From assembly GCA_028023455.1 (NCBI GenBank), contig JAQFVV010012397.1:2225501-2289500 (forward strand): a stretch of DNA of 64,000 nucleotides, in the 5' to 3' direction. Position numbers and translations under genes: made by a program. The stretch's first letter is position 1. Each line of letters begins with the position of its first letter. The notes beneath the pieces are model-generated. The model was not told where the DNA came from, did no database searches, and saw only the letters and a program-made list of their open reading frames with translations. The stretch comes from Epiperipatus broadwayi (taxonomy: Eukaryota > Onychophora > Udeonychophora > Euonychophora > Peripatidae). Shown piece after piece: positions 58,101-60,840 of the stretch.

Positions 58101-60840
58101 AAAAGACATATAGCTCATAATTGTATATTGAAAAATGAAGAATGGATAAACTGCGGATTGAAGGACATGTAATAAATATTTGTTGAAAATCTCCAAGGTT
58201 AAATAAAAGCCAGCAACAAATAGCTCGACCAAGAACAAAAGCTAAAGTCCAGGTTAAAAATATGAAAATCTTGTCAAACAAATAATGCTTCCTGTTCATA
58301 TTTTGAATTTCCATGGGAATTGACAGTGACTCTGGTGTATTATGTCCAGCAAAAACTGGAATAAATTAATGGAAAATATTAAAATGGCTTCATGCATTGA
58401 AAAATCTTCTTTACAAGTACATGATGTAAATGGAAATAAAGTGAAAATCCTTGGAAAAATAAAAGCAAATAAAAAATCTAAAGCAGTATATATAGTTTGG
58501 AAATAAAATGAATCCTATTATATGTCATGAATGATTTATGAGACTAGGTATTAAATTTAGCATAGTTAAAAAAATCAATATTGAATATGAAGTTAAATGC
58601 AAATTTCCATGTTTATTTATGTTGAAACAGAAATTAATGCAAACTAAACCTGTTTAAATTGTTCTAAAAGAAGGGTCAAAACCCCTTATTTGCAAGTCCT
58701 GTAAGATACCATTTGCCGAGAAAGAGAAAGTTAAAGAAGCTTATGAACTAGTTCAGAAGGAAGGGATATTAACACCTAGAAAAGAATCTGACTGAGCCAC
58801 ACCCATAGTCAGAATTTTGAAGCCAGGTGAGAAATTAAGAATTTGTGGTGATAATAAAAACTTAAACAAAAGTGTGTATCCAATACCAAACACTAGGGAA
58901 AGAATAGCACGGTTACAGGCATCGTCTTATTTTGCAAATATGGATTTAAAGCAGCATTTCATCAGATTCTAATAAGTGAAAGATCATTAAAGTTATTAAC
59001 TATAACGACACGTAGATCTTTTTTACTGTAATTGGCTACCTTTTGGGTTAACTACAGCACCAAATATTTTTCAAGCAAAAATAGATACTTTACTCTGGAA
59101 CTTGGTGATTTTATCCCATATTTTGGTATATTCTTATTACAGCATTTTGATGATATTCTTATTACAGCAAATTCAGAATTATAACTTAATAAATGTGTAT
59201 AGTCTGCAGAAGATTAGAGAATTTCAGAGTGCAATTGAATGAAAGCAAATGTATTTTGAATATCCCAAAACTAAATTTCTTTTGACATATAATCAGGGGG
59301 GGGGGGGGTAAATTACCTCATTCAGAGAAAGTAAGAGCTGTTTAAAGGACTCCAAAACCAAAAAAATTATCAAAAGAGTACAAGCCTTTTTGGGTTTAAT
59401 AAATTTTTTTGAACCTTTTTTAAAAAATAAGACCAATAGCTCATCCATTATATGATTTACTGTAAAAAAAATCAAAGTTGGATATGATCCAAAAACCATG
59501 AAAAAGTATTTAATGAATGAAACTAAAGCTCTATTAACATCAAGACAGTTATTTGTTCATTACAATAGCGATTTGATGTCATACTATGGATGCTTCTGAT
59601 TATGGAGTGAGAGTTGCATTAATTTACCCAACATATAATGGGAAAGGCCAATAGCTTATGCATTTTTATGTGTGAGAATTTGAAGTATAATAACTTCCCT
59701 AAATCCTCATCATCAAAGTAACATCTCCTACAGAGAAATATATATTAAAAATTTTTACATTGAAAATGTAATGAAAATTTTTCTGTGTATTAAGTAACAA
59801 TTTCAGTTATGATACAAGCAATATATATCAAAATATATATATAAGTAAAAATTTATTTTGAGATTGATTCTTTTTAATTGGATATATTTTTTAAAACAGC
59901 AAATAATGAAAAGAGTATAAGCCAATTAACATAATGGAGTTTAACTTTATGTTTCACTTTTAATAGAATCAATAATTATCCATATAAAAAAATATAAGAT
60001 ATTTTTTTGTAATTACAATTGGCATAGATCATTAATCAAAATCATGATCACTTTTACCAATTGGTTGTTTATATACAATGTGCTGTTTAGCATATTAAAC
60101 CCATGAACTAAAATTTTTTTTGGAGCGATTATCAGTTGAATTAAGTAAAGTTTTACTTTGATCAGTTGAATGTAATTGTTATGTTCAACTGGTATCTTTG
60201 ATTTTTAGAATAACCCATCACATGATTGCTTTAATAGACAAATTATCAAAAAAATAAATGTTTTGAAATTATATATAATGAGAATTTGGGTTTATTTAAA
60301 ATAAATAATAAATTTTTAATAATCAATCATTGGGTAATTTATACTTTTGCTATGGTGTTAAATGTAAAAATTATAAATAATTTTATTAAACTTGAAACTA
60401 GCTGAGAAATTCATTGTTTTTATTATGAATATATATATGCAATAATGATTTTAATAATGTTGATATTTACACACAGACTGGCTGATAATTTGCCATGTGC
60501 TGCCAAATTTGCTATGTTGGATACAAGAGAAATTCAGTATGAACATGGTTACAAATTGGGATTTGAAGATAATGGGGTGGTGAGTTCTAACAGAGTTTTT
60601 TTTTTTTTTTTAAGATAATATTTAAGATGAAAATTAAACAAATTTTTATTCACTTTACTTCTAGACCTTTCTCAATAATCACTTAAAATTAATTCTGAAG
60701 TATCATACTGATGATGAGTAAGTTAAACTAGTATTAAATTTTGATATTTTTTTCTTTATTCATTAAATTAATAAAATATTTTTTAATGTGTATTGCAGGC
60801 AACACTTTAGAGTTGTTGGATTTGAAGTGGAAACCAAAAG
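1025..60840 (+). CDS. TM9SF4: TM9SF4 ortholog (nonaspanin), first seven coding exons, 3' part outside window
   Basis: This is the amino-terminal part of a transmembrane 9 superfamily member 4 protein. The family works in Golgi/endosome membranes, in sorting of glycine-rich transmembrane proteins, cell adhesion and phagocytosis. Seven exons (1025-1150, 10160-10265, 18731-18774, 34759-34883, 60477-60579, 60665-60717, 60799-60840) total 599 nt and join in phase to about 199 residues. Residues 1-22 are a hydrophobic signal peptide. Then come [39 protein letters not shown], a Cys/Asn-rich stretch with two N-x-S sequons, [29 protein letters not shown] and RVVGFEVE. All match TM9SF4 rather than TM9SF2, whose start differs. 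The family is about 640 residues with nine membrane passes, so only luminal sequence is present. No frameshift or stop is seen. The next exon must complete a codon starting AG and was not found before 64000. Confidence 0.95.
1151..4416. other. Intron 1, first part: AT-rich, nothing recognised
   Basis: About 3.3 kb of intron after a gtaagt donor. It shows only homopolymers and short open frames, with no transposon or RNA gene that I can recognise. Intron 1 as a whole runs from 1151 to 10159. Confidence 0.6.
4417..4886. mobile_element. Non-autonomous hAT (Charlie-like) MITE with 8-bp target site duplication
   Basis: A 470-bp element. The left end (TAGAGATCTGCAAACT) and the reverse complement of the right end (TAGACATCAGCAAACT) share 14 of 16 bases. 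Both have the GCAAACTnnnnnnnnnnGCC look typical of Charlie-type hAT ends. The flanks atatagat (4409-4416) and ttatagat (4887-4894) match at 7 of 8 positions, as expected for a hAT 8-bp duplication. There is no coding capacity. A run of 12 C occurs at 4462-4473. Confidence 0.8.
4887..5195. other. AT-rich spacer between MITE and fold-back
   Basis: Short minus-strand open frames here are lysine-rich because of A/T runs and resemble nothing I know. I see no feature. Confidence 0.5.
5276..5325 (-). ncRNA. Hammerhead-ribozyme-like motif (Penelope-associated, left arm)
   Basis: On the minus strand CTGAAGA (5309-5315) fits the CUGANGA core. A five-pair stem II with one G-U pair and a loop follows, then GAAA (5289-5292) and a short self-complementary stem III (ACTT/AAGT). 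Hammerhead motifs in Penelope-like elements are established. A matching stem I is not obvious, so activity is unproven. Confidence 0.6.
6022..6076 (+). ncRNA. Hammerhead-ribozyme-like motif (Penelope-associated, right arm)
   Basis: CTGAAGA (6029-6035) is followed by stem II (GACTG with CAATC, one mismatch), GAAA (6052-6055) and a six-pair stem III, ACATAA/TTATGT, closing on a three-base loop (6061-6063). The predicted cleavage triplet is GTA, ending at 6070. Stem I pairing is poor in the flanks, so this copy may be a relic. Confidence 0.6.
6138..7324. other. Intron 1: unrecognised AT-rich sequence
   Basis: No coding remnant, TIR or RNA-like structure was recognised in this 1.2 kb. Confidence 0.5.
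7325..9017 (-). pseudogene. RTE-clade LINE relic with large internal deletion
   Basis: This is a diverged copy of the element at 36140-39120, same strand. The 5' end near 9017 matches the sequence around the first codons of that element. Toward 7436 it carries endonuclease remnants, the inter-domain region and RT remnants such as a [18 protein letters not shown]-like stretch (about 7640-7710). At about 7433 it jumps to the extreme 3' end of the element (about 7345-7432). About 0.9 kb is missing, covering most of the RT palm and the C-terminal region. Many stops and frameshifts show it is dead. Confidence 0.8.
9018..10159. other. Intron 1, last part: AT-rich, nothing recognised
   Basis: No feature is seen except the polypyrimidine tract and ttttttttag acceptor just before exon 2. 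Confidence 0.5.
10160..10265 (+). CDS. TM9SF4: TM9SF4 exon 2
   Basis: 106 nt, starting in phase 0 after a T-rich tract and ending one base into a codon. It encodes [16 protein letters not shown] followed by SLPFCQP, a strongly conserved block of TM9SF4. The donor is G|gtaaga. Confidence 0.95.
10266..11330. other. Intron 2, first part: AT-rich, nothing recognised
   Basis: Dominated by A/T dinucleotide-like sequence. No coding or structured element was recognised. Confidence 0.5.
11331..11820. repeat. Diverged direct repeat flanking a hairpin
   Basis: About 110 bp at 11331-11440 recurs in the same orientation at about 11711-11820. Both copies share attattgattataattt-like sequence, attgttttcaaaa, a tatgaatt block and tttctatttgaaat. 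The copies are about 380 bp apart and the hairpin at 11490-11665 lies between them. They may be ends of one small element or an old tandem duplication later hit by the hairpin. Confidence 0.55.
11490..11665. repeat. Near-perfect hairpin, 82-bp arms, 12-nt loop
   Basis: The left arm 11490-11571 and right arm 11584-11665 are reverse complements at about 80 of 82 positions, with loop 11572-11583. The arms include GCTGTTGCACATGC and its partner GCATGTGCAACAGC. The high arm identity suggests a recent fold-back MITE or inverted duplication. In the TM9SF4 pre-mRNA it would fold into a long double-stranded RNA. A partial relative of the right arm and its downstream flank occurs at about 46555-46640. 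Confidence 0.85.
11821..14349. other. Intron 2: AT-rich with GC-richer patches at about 12590-13060 and 13370-13600
   Basis: The two patches have clearly more G+C than their surroundings and no open frame of meaning. Such patches often are old transposon pieces, but I cannot assign a family. The palindrome at 14072-14113 is listed separately. Confidence 0.4.
14072..14113. repeat. Short palindrome with 10-bp GC-containing stem
   Basis: TTGAGCCGAT (14080-14089) pairs with ATCGGCTCAA (14097-14106) across a 7-nt loop. Pairing extends through gaatata/tatattc after a two-base bulge. It may be the terminus of an unrecognised element. Confidence 0.6.
14350..14760 (-). pseudogene. LINE reverse transcriptase relic (non-RTE type)
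   Basis: Minus-strand frames read [13 protein letters not shown], resembling the kaxGPDxIpg block at the start of LINE reverse transcriptases. [13 protein letters not shown] and then a [23 protein letters not shown] stretch follow in nearby frames, matching the next RT blocks in order. Frameshifts and stops separate the pieces. The pattern resembles Rex/Jockey-like RTs rather than the RTE copies in this window. The assignment rests on motif order only. Confidence 0.5.
14761..16004. other. Intron 2: AT-rich, nothing recognised
   Basis: Open frames here (for example about 14858-15055) look like random AT-rich translation. No repeat boundary is visible until about 16005. Confidence 0.5.
16005..17866 (+). 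mobile_element. Unnamed non-coding repeat, copy A
   Basis: About 1.86 kb, GC-richer than its flanks, with no coding capacity. It aligns in reverse complement with about 44034-46370. Shared blocks in order include CCACTAGCTCA, CAGATGGATA, ACTTGCTTCCTG, CAACCAATGCAATA, TCTGGCGAAGGAATCATATA, GACTTATAGTCCCTATCCAT, TTGGGTCATGCATTCA and CACATTACATTGATATAAAC. The end at 17841-17866 is a 26-bp imperfect palindrome starting TGTAACGG and ending ATTACA. Those bases resemble LTR or TIR termini, so a solo LTR or large non-autonomous transposon is possible. It is shorter than copy B mainly through a deletion near 17090-17200. Family unknown. Confidence 0.7.
17905..17997 (-). other. tRNA-like (SINE-like) fragment
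   Basis: On the minus strand GGTGGTAGAGTGGCA resembles an A box, and GAGTCCAAAAATC about 30 nt later is a degenerate B box. No clean cloverleaf was found, so I read it as a SINE or tRNA relic rather than a working tRNA. Confidence 0.3.
17998..18730. other. Intron 2, last part
   Basis: AT-rich. No element was recognised before the ttattattag acceptor of exon 3. Confidence 0.5.
18731..18774 (+). CDS. TM9SF4: TM9SF4 exon 3 (44-nt small exon)
   Basis: Completes the split Gly codon and encodes [15 protein letters not shown], a near-invariant TM9SF4 block. It ends in phase 0 at GAG|gtaatt. It is very small and sits between introns of 8.5 and 16 kb. Confidence 0.95.
18775..21083. other. Intron 3, first part: AT-rich, nothing recognised
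   Basis: No coding or structural feature I can support. A somewhat more complex stretch at about 20580-20830 has minus-strand open frames that I do not recognise. Confidence 0.5.
21084..21301 (+). pseudogene. RTE LINE relic, 5' end only
   Basis: Plus-strand translation gives LIADPDCHS, then a LQLQITF block and remnants of [10 protein letters not shown]...LYYK. These match the first 70 codons of the RTE element at 39120-38476. The match stops at about 21301, where unrelated sequence begins with CAGGGCCGGTGCAA. The 3' end of an RTE in the same orientation appears at 23901. The two may be ends of one copy whose middle was lost or replaced. Confidence 0.75.
21305..21720. other. GC-richer block starting with a hAT-like terminus
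   Basis: Begins CAGGGCCGGTGCAA, which looks like a hAT-type terminal inverted repeat (CAGGGCCGG). No matching opposite end was found nearby. An open frame of 62 codons (21421-21609) is not recognised. It may be a truncated DNA transposon. Confidence 0.35.
21857..21984. repeat. Tandem duplication, 64-bp unit, two copies
   Basis: 21857-21920 and 21921-21984 share cttaaattga, atttccatatatg, and gaaagaccaat or near variants. The copies are moderately diverged. Confidence 0.75.
21985..23733. other. Intron 3: mixed AT-rich and GC-richer patches (about 22320-22620, 22960-23170)
   Basis: The patches are richer in G+C and probably old insertions. No coding motif, TIR pair or LTR pair was found. Confidence 0.35.
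23734..23820. repeat. Small fold-back with TCACCTATT termini
   Basis: TCACCTATT near 23736 and AATAGGTGA near 23811-23819 are inverse complements. Inner segments (ctaattacatataa against ttatataattag) also pair imperfectly. The centre holds GGGTTCAAACC, like a tRNA T-arm, but placed centrally, so it is not a tRNA. Confidence 0.5.
23901..24115 (+). pseudogene. RTE LINE relic, 3' (C-terminal) part
   Basis: Plus-strand frames give [19 protein letters not shown], then remnants of the [16 protein letters not shown] block and YVRWMDEM. These match the C-terminal zone of the RTE element at 36140-38560. Stops and frameshifts show it is dead. See the 5' fragment at 21084-21301. Confidence 0.8.
24481..24790. 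repeat. Tandem duplication, 153-bp unit, two copies
   Basis: 24481-24633 and 24634-24790 both run from ttttcatgagtcttctg to gttatgtatgctaatttg. They differ by scattered substitutions and a small indel. A clear local duplication, not a known element. Confidence 0.9.
24791..28181. other. Intron 3: AT-rich with GC-richer patches (about 25420-25830, 26130-26760)
   Basis: No host exon is seen. On the minus strand near 25793-25776, TGGCGCCCGG resembles an LTR-retrotransposon primer-binding site. A TATA-like TATATATAG lies farther upstream on that strand, near 25705. The patch at 26130-26760 is a possible old insertion without recognisable coding sequence. Confidence 0.35.
28383..29598. mobile_element. 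TIR element nested in the hAT relic
   Basis: Terminal inverted repeats 28383-28422 and 29559-29598 match at about 35 of 40 positions, with GTGTTGAAACC against GGTTTCAACA at the inner side. The 1.2-kb interior is non-coding, GC-richer than the flanks, and includes a 159-bp internal duplication, a G8 run at 28856-28863 and repeated catagaaat-like blocks near 29420-29545. Family unknown; a non-autonomous DNA transposon is most likely. Confidence 0.7.
28483..28760. repeat. 159-bp direct repeat inside the nested TIR element
   Basis: tttgtttatcacatttaaaagta starts at 28483 and again at 28642. The following 100 bases also correspond, including attgattttaaaaag-like and cattacttac blocks, with indels. 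Confidence 0.7.
32240..33570 (-). pseudogene. LINE relic, 3' half from RT motif C onward
   Basis: Minus-strand reading starts near 33560 with [16 protein letters not shown], the FADD catalytic motif of a non-LTR reverse transcriptase. [10 protein letters not shown] and a LGDIKLNV thumb-like stretch follow, then a long C-terminal region ending in a Cys-His-like segment (IKHLLIEC). Several frameshifts and stops are present. It differs in sequence from the RTE copies. A run of 13 C (33275-33287) falls inside the coding relic. Everything 5' of motif C is absent, as usual for 5'-truncated LINEs. Confidence 0.75.
33571..34758. other. Intron 3, last part: AT-rich, nothing recognised
   Basis: Includes a short TA microsatellite near 33954-33970. 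The acceptor before exon 4 (atttaaag) has a weak pyrimidine tract. Confidence 0.5.
34759..34883 (+). CDS. TM9SF4: TM9SF4 exon 4
   Basis: 125 nt from [13 protein letters not shown] to RVRQGYSVH plus two bases of a Leu codon. It holds the Cys residues of the luminal domain and two N-x-S glycosylation sequons (NRS, NKS). The donor is TT|gtaagt. It lies between 16-kb and 25.6-kb introns. Confidence 0.95.
34884..36139. other. Intron 4, first part: AT-rich, nothing recognised
   Basis: No coding or structural feature beyond a TA repeat near 35517-35533. Confidence 0.5.
36140..38560 (-). pseudogene. RTE endonuclease C-terminus, reverse transcriptase and C-terminal domain
   Basis: 806 open codons. 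It starts inside the endonuclease ([15 protein letters not shown]) and includes GSDHRLV, the final endonuclease motif with catalytic His. The RT follows: [17 protein letters not shown] (usual Arg is Gly), [20 protein letters not shown] (motif A), [20 protein letters not shown] (motif C) and [12 protein letters not shown]. The C-terminal part has [25 protein letters not shown] and [11 protein letters not shown]. In [10 protein letters not shown] the family's usual YGxET before WTL is missing, a five-codon deletion. The frame is otherwise continuous. It probably needs the upstream frame for activity, so this copy is likely inactive though recent. Confidence 0.88.
38476..39120 (-). pseudogene. 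RTE endonuclease N-terminal part, frameshifted
   Basis: 214 codons of an apurinic-like endonuclease (exonuclease-endonuclease-phosphatase fold) that nicks target DNA. Visible motifs are GTYNCRSL (motif I Asn), IGLCEVR (metal-binding Glu), [18 protein letters not shown], and EDFNAR, where the usual GDFNA Gly is Glu. The frame runs on into junk after ARIGIKM, and the true continuation is in another frame at about 38560. The first 17 codons read an ATT microsatellite as Ile repeats, so the true start is probably the Met near 39068. Confidence 0.85.
39072..39100. repeat. AAT trinucleotide microsatellite at RTE 5' side
   Basis: About nine copies of taa/aat directly abut the 5' end of the LINE. 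It could be an element terminus or a target-site microsatellite. Confidence 0.8.
39121..41930. other. Intron 4: AT-rich, nothing recognised
   Basis: A minus-strand open frame of 106 codons (41050-41370) has no recognisable motif and is rich in Asn, Lys and Ile, as expected by chance here. No transposon ends were recognised. Confidence 0.45.
41941..42245. repeat. Inverted pair carrying CTGATGAGTGCTG (degenerate hammerhead-like)
   Basis: 41941-41982 and 42199-42240 are imperfect inverted repeats. Each contains ACTGATGAGTGCTG pointing toward the outside, followed by catgagctatgtatat or a variant. The minus copy has a perfect five-pair TGCTG/CAGCA stem after CTGATGA but GAGC where GAAA is needed. 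The plus copy (CTGATGA 42202-42208) has a weaker stem. These may be decayed ribozyme termini of a retroelement. Confidence 0.4.
42905..42975 (+). other. tRNA-like (SINE-like) fragment
   Basis: TGGAGTGGATAGC (about 42914-42927) is A-box-like. GAGTTCAAATTCC (42949-42961) is close to the GRGTTCRAATCC B box. Spacing fits a pol III internal promoter. The acceptor arm does not pair, so a SINE or tRNA pseudogene is more likely than a tRNA gene. Confidence 0.4.
43045..44008. mobile_element. 1-kb fold-back element
   Basis: The left arm (about 43055-43260) and right arm (about 43710-44008) are inverted repeats, highly similar over most of their length. Shared blocks include TTTCACTATCGATTTAATTA, CAATTGCACATACAT and CACTTTTTTATTGTCATTTC. 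The right arm carries an extra segment of about 80 bp (about 43815-43895). The spacer of about 450 bp is non-coding. A non-autonomous fold-back transposon is likely. Confidence 0.75.
44034..46370 (-). mobile_element. Unnamed non-coding repeat, copy B (inverted relative to copy A)
   Basis: About 2.3 kb matching 16005-17866 in reverse complement over nearly its whole length. It has the same palindromic terminus at 44034-44060 (TGTAACGG...CCATTACA, 27 bp). It holds sequence missing from copy A near 44760-45200. It shows no coding capacity. Open frames such as 44541-44747 are not shared by copy A and are probably chance. The GC content is higher than surroundings. Family unknown. Confidence 0.7.
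46555..46640 (+). repeat. Partial relative of the 11.5-kb hairpin and its flank
   Basis: GCGCATGT(A)CAATAGC, a degenerate AGGCTGATATTTAATG-like part, TATTACAATTATAAACATCGTGCTATA and the following AT-rich block correspond to 11629-11700. The inverted partner arm is not present here. Confidence 0.55.
46641..48000. other. Intron 4: AT-rich with a TAA microsatellite (about 47142-47164)
   Basis: A GC-richer patch at about 47500-47720 is not recognised. Nothing coding. Confidence 0.45.
48001..48290 (-). mobile_element. Penelope-like 3' segment, truncated
   Basis: In reverse complement it aligns with about 56100-56400. Shared parts are a TATA-rich track with TATATTTTGATATACATA, GAAGTAATGGTTATGTAT, TATCATTCAAATA, the hammerhead-like motif, then TTTTATTAAAAAATTTTTTTGCATT and AAGTGTATATGAG. 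It carries no coding part. Confidence 0.65.
48068..48110 (-). ncRNA. Hammerhead-ribozyme-like motif, core mutated
   Basis: On the minus strand CTGATGA (48093-48099) is followed by a perfect GACTG/CAGTC stem II. The GAAA box reads AAAA, so this copy is predicted inactive. A longer-range AACT/AGTT stem III is possible. Confidence 0.55.
48300..50930. other. GC-richer non-coding block with promoter-like and polyA-like signals
   Basis: Clearly different in composition from surrounding intron. TATATATATAGAGGG (about 49350-49364) looks like a TATA box with a TCATTC initiator-like site about 30 bp on. AATAAA occurs at 50885-50890 in a GC-richer end. Between them are no long open frames: the 100-codon frame at 50547-50849 is unrecognised. 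It could be a non-autonomous LTR element, an LTR, or a non-coding RNA locus. I could not find paired LTRs. Confidence 0.35.
51340..51500 (+). other. SINE-like fragment with two B-box-like sites
   Basis: GGATTCGAAC (from 51392) and GGGTTTAAATTC (51449-51460) resemble pol III B boxes. GTAGGTGGCGCTGTGG is a weak A-box candidate. GC-richer than flanks. No cloverleaf can be drawn confidently. Confidence 0.3.
51725..52020. repeat. Tandem duplication, about 187-bp unit
   Basis: Units start at 51725 and 51912 with ttattact(n)tatataatta. Both continue atatgctatataattttaga, ataaaaacatat and a tccag-tct-atcaca-like tail. Confidence 0.8.
52177..52480. repeat. Tandem duplication, 168-bp unit
   Basis: Units start at 52177 and 52345. 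Both carry ttatttgaaaagaata and, near the end, actaaaattctctttgcataatatct. The first holds a C9 run (52213-52221), the second has lost it. Confidence 0.8.
52990..54000 (+). pseudogene. Penelope-like element relic: RT end plus GIY-YIG endonuclease
   Basis: Penelope-like retroelements join a reverse transcriptase to a GIY-YIG nuclease, and both remain here in order. ALSGIL and [13 protein letters not shown], with the RT catalytic YVDD at 53105-53116, are followed by KFTVER. Next is ETSVYK and an open 75-codon stretch (53283-53510) with [20 protein letters not shown] and the NEYPEKVI block of the linker. The GIY-YIG module then reads NGVYQIDY and YVGET (53781-53795). It ends with [21 protein letters not shown] (21 residues; split as RKIKEAILI and [12 protein letters not shown]) near 53985. 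Several frameshifts and stops break it, and the RT part upstream of motif C is missing. The 3' region appears displaced to 56004 by the Tigger-like insertion. Confidence 0.85.
54001..54624. other. Penelope 3' flank, very A-rich
   Basis: Purine-rich on the plus strand, with remnants of frames but no motif. Probably decayed element sequence between the nuclease and the 3' segment. Confidence 0.4.
54890..55243 (-). CDS. Hypothetical 117-codon frame with a two-fold 30-residue repeat
   Basis: Lies inside the Tigger-like element. The protein repeats RELLKQ(I/L)VKSS...SLIT(N/D)YIV(H/D)RKPLTQ twice, from a 90-bp DNA duplication that keeps frame. A Cys-containing tail ([13 protein letters not shown]) follows. 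I do not recognise it. It may be a decayed piece of a pogo-type transposase tail or chance; no initiation context is evident. Confidence 0.25.
   Translation of the reverse strand: MPSWKCIRELLKQIVKSSSRSLITNYIVHRKPLTQPGYRELLKQLVKSSHSLITDYIVDRKPLTQQETEIGANCISSCDKSDFLPVHKQPAYCQIAIMIKICMKKCKINYIKTYCFK
55048..55230. repeat. In-frame 90-bp tandem duplication
   Basis: 55048-55137 and 55138-55230 share gctgtgttaatggttttctg, tacaatgtaat, ggtaattaaacta, and tgtttaagaagctcgcga. The second unit has an extra gat codon. Confidence 0.9.
55290..55612. repeat. Three related units: one inverted, two direct
   Basis: 55290-55368 is the reverse complement of about 55400-55480, and the latter recurs directly at about 55515-55608. 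The shared core runs from taaaagttctt through tttttact to tctaaaagtttctccatgt and atatgtgtataaaagaaaata. The first two would fold into a hairpin with a loop of about 35 nt. Confidence 0.85.
56003..56460 (+). mobile_element. Penelope-like 3' segment
   Basis: Starts with TATA-rich subrepeats of about 100 bp: gtatgtgtatctatatatgtttaa-like and tatattttgatatacatatg-like blocks recur. The hammerhead-like motif and TTTTATTAAAAAATTTTTTTGCATT follow. Orientation agrees with the coding relic at 52990-54000, so it is probably the 3' part of the same copy. Confidence 0.65.
56308..56365 (+). ncRNA. Hammerhead-ribozyme-like motif (Penelope-associated)
   Basis: CTGATGA (56315-56321), stem II GACTG with AAGTT (four pairs including G-U, one mismatch), then GAAA (56338-56341) and a possible ACT/AGT stem III over a longer loop. 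The core is intact but stem II is weakened. Confidence 0.55.
56461..57532. other. Intron 4: AT-rich, nothing recognised
   Basis: No coding remnant until the gypsy gag relic begins. I could not find a 5' LTR in this interval. Confidence 0.45.
57533..59990 (+). pseudogene. Ty3/gypsy (K02A2.6-like) gag-pol relic
   Basis: Parts in order on the plus strand. A gag capsid-like region (57533-57990) has [16 protein letters not shown] and [14 protein letters not shown] zinc knuckle (58086-58124) reads [13 protein letters not shown], lacking one residue of the CX2CX4HX4C spacing. A protease remnant with IDSDSG lies near 58315-58335. The RT includes [31 protein letters not shown] (as [16 protein letters not shown] and [15 protein letters not shown]), [11 protein letters not shown] and FDDIL (59146-59154). 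RNase H remnants (CDASDYGV-like near 59590, SPTEKY near 59730, LTxWSLTL near 59930) close it. Stops and frameshifts occur throughout. A 15-bp duplication sits at RT motif C and a G13 run at 59296-59308. No integrase or LTRs were seen. Dead copy. Confidence 0.85.
59991..60476. other. Intron 4, last part
   Basis: AT-rich. Nothing recognised apart from the ttacacacag acceptor of exon 5. Confidence 0.5.
60477..60579 (+). CDS. TM9SF4: TM9SF4 exon 5
   Basis: 103 nt. It completes Leu and encodes [11 protein letters not shown]...[14 protein letters not shown], the conserved luminal block. The donor is GTG|gtgagt, phase 0. A donor three bases earlier (GGG|gtggtg) is possible but weaker. Confidence 0.93.
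60580..60664 (+). other. Intron 5, 85 bp
   Basis: Minimal intron between gtgagt and ttacttctag, containing a T-run. Contrasts with kilobase-scale upstream introns. Confidence 0.9.
60665..60717 (+). CDS. TM9SF4: TM9SF4 exon 6
   Basis: 53 nt encoding [17 protein letters not shown] plus two bases of Glu, matching the hydrophobic strand of the luminal domain. Donor GA|gtaagt. Confidence 0.93.
60718..60798 (+). other. Intron 6, 81 bp
   Basis: Minimal intron between gtaagt and gtattgcag. Confidence 0.9.
60799..60840 (+). CDS. TM9SF4: TM9SF4 exon 7 (42 nt)
   Basis: Completes Glu and encodes [13 protein letters not shown], then AG of a split codon. This matches the YRVVRFEV block of human TM9SF4. 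Donor AG|gtgagt. Confidence 0.93.
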
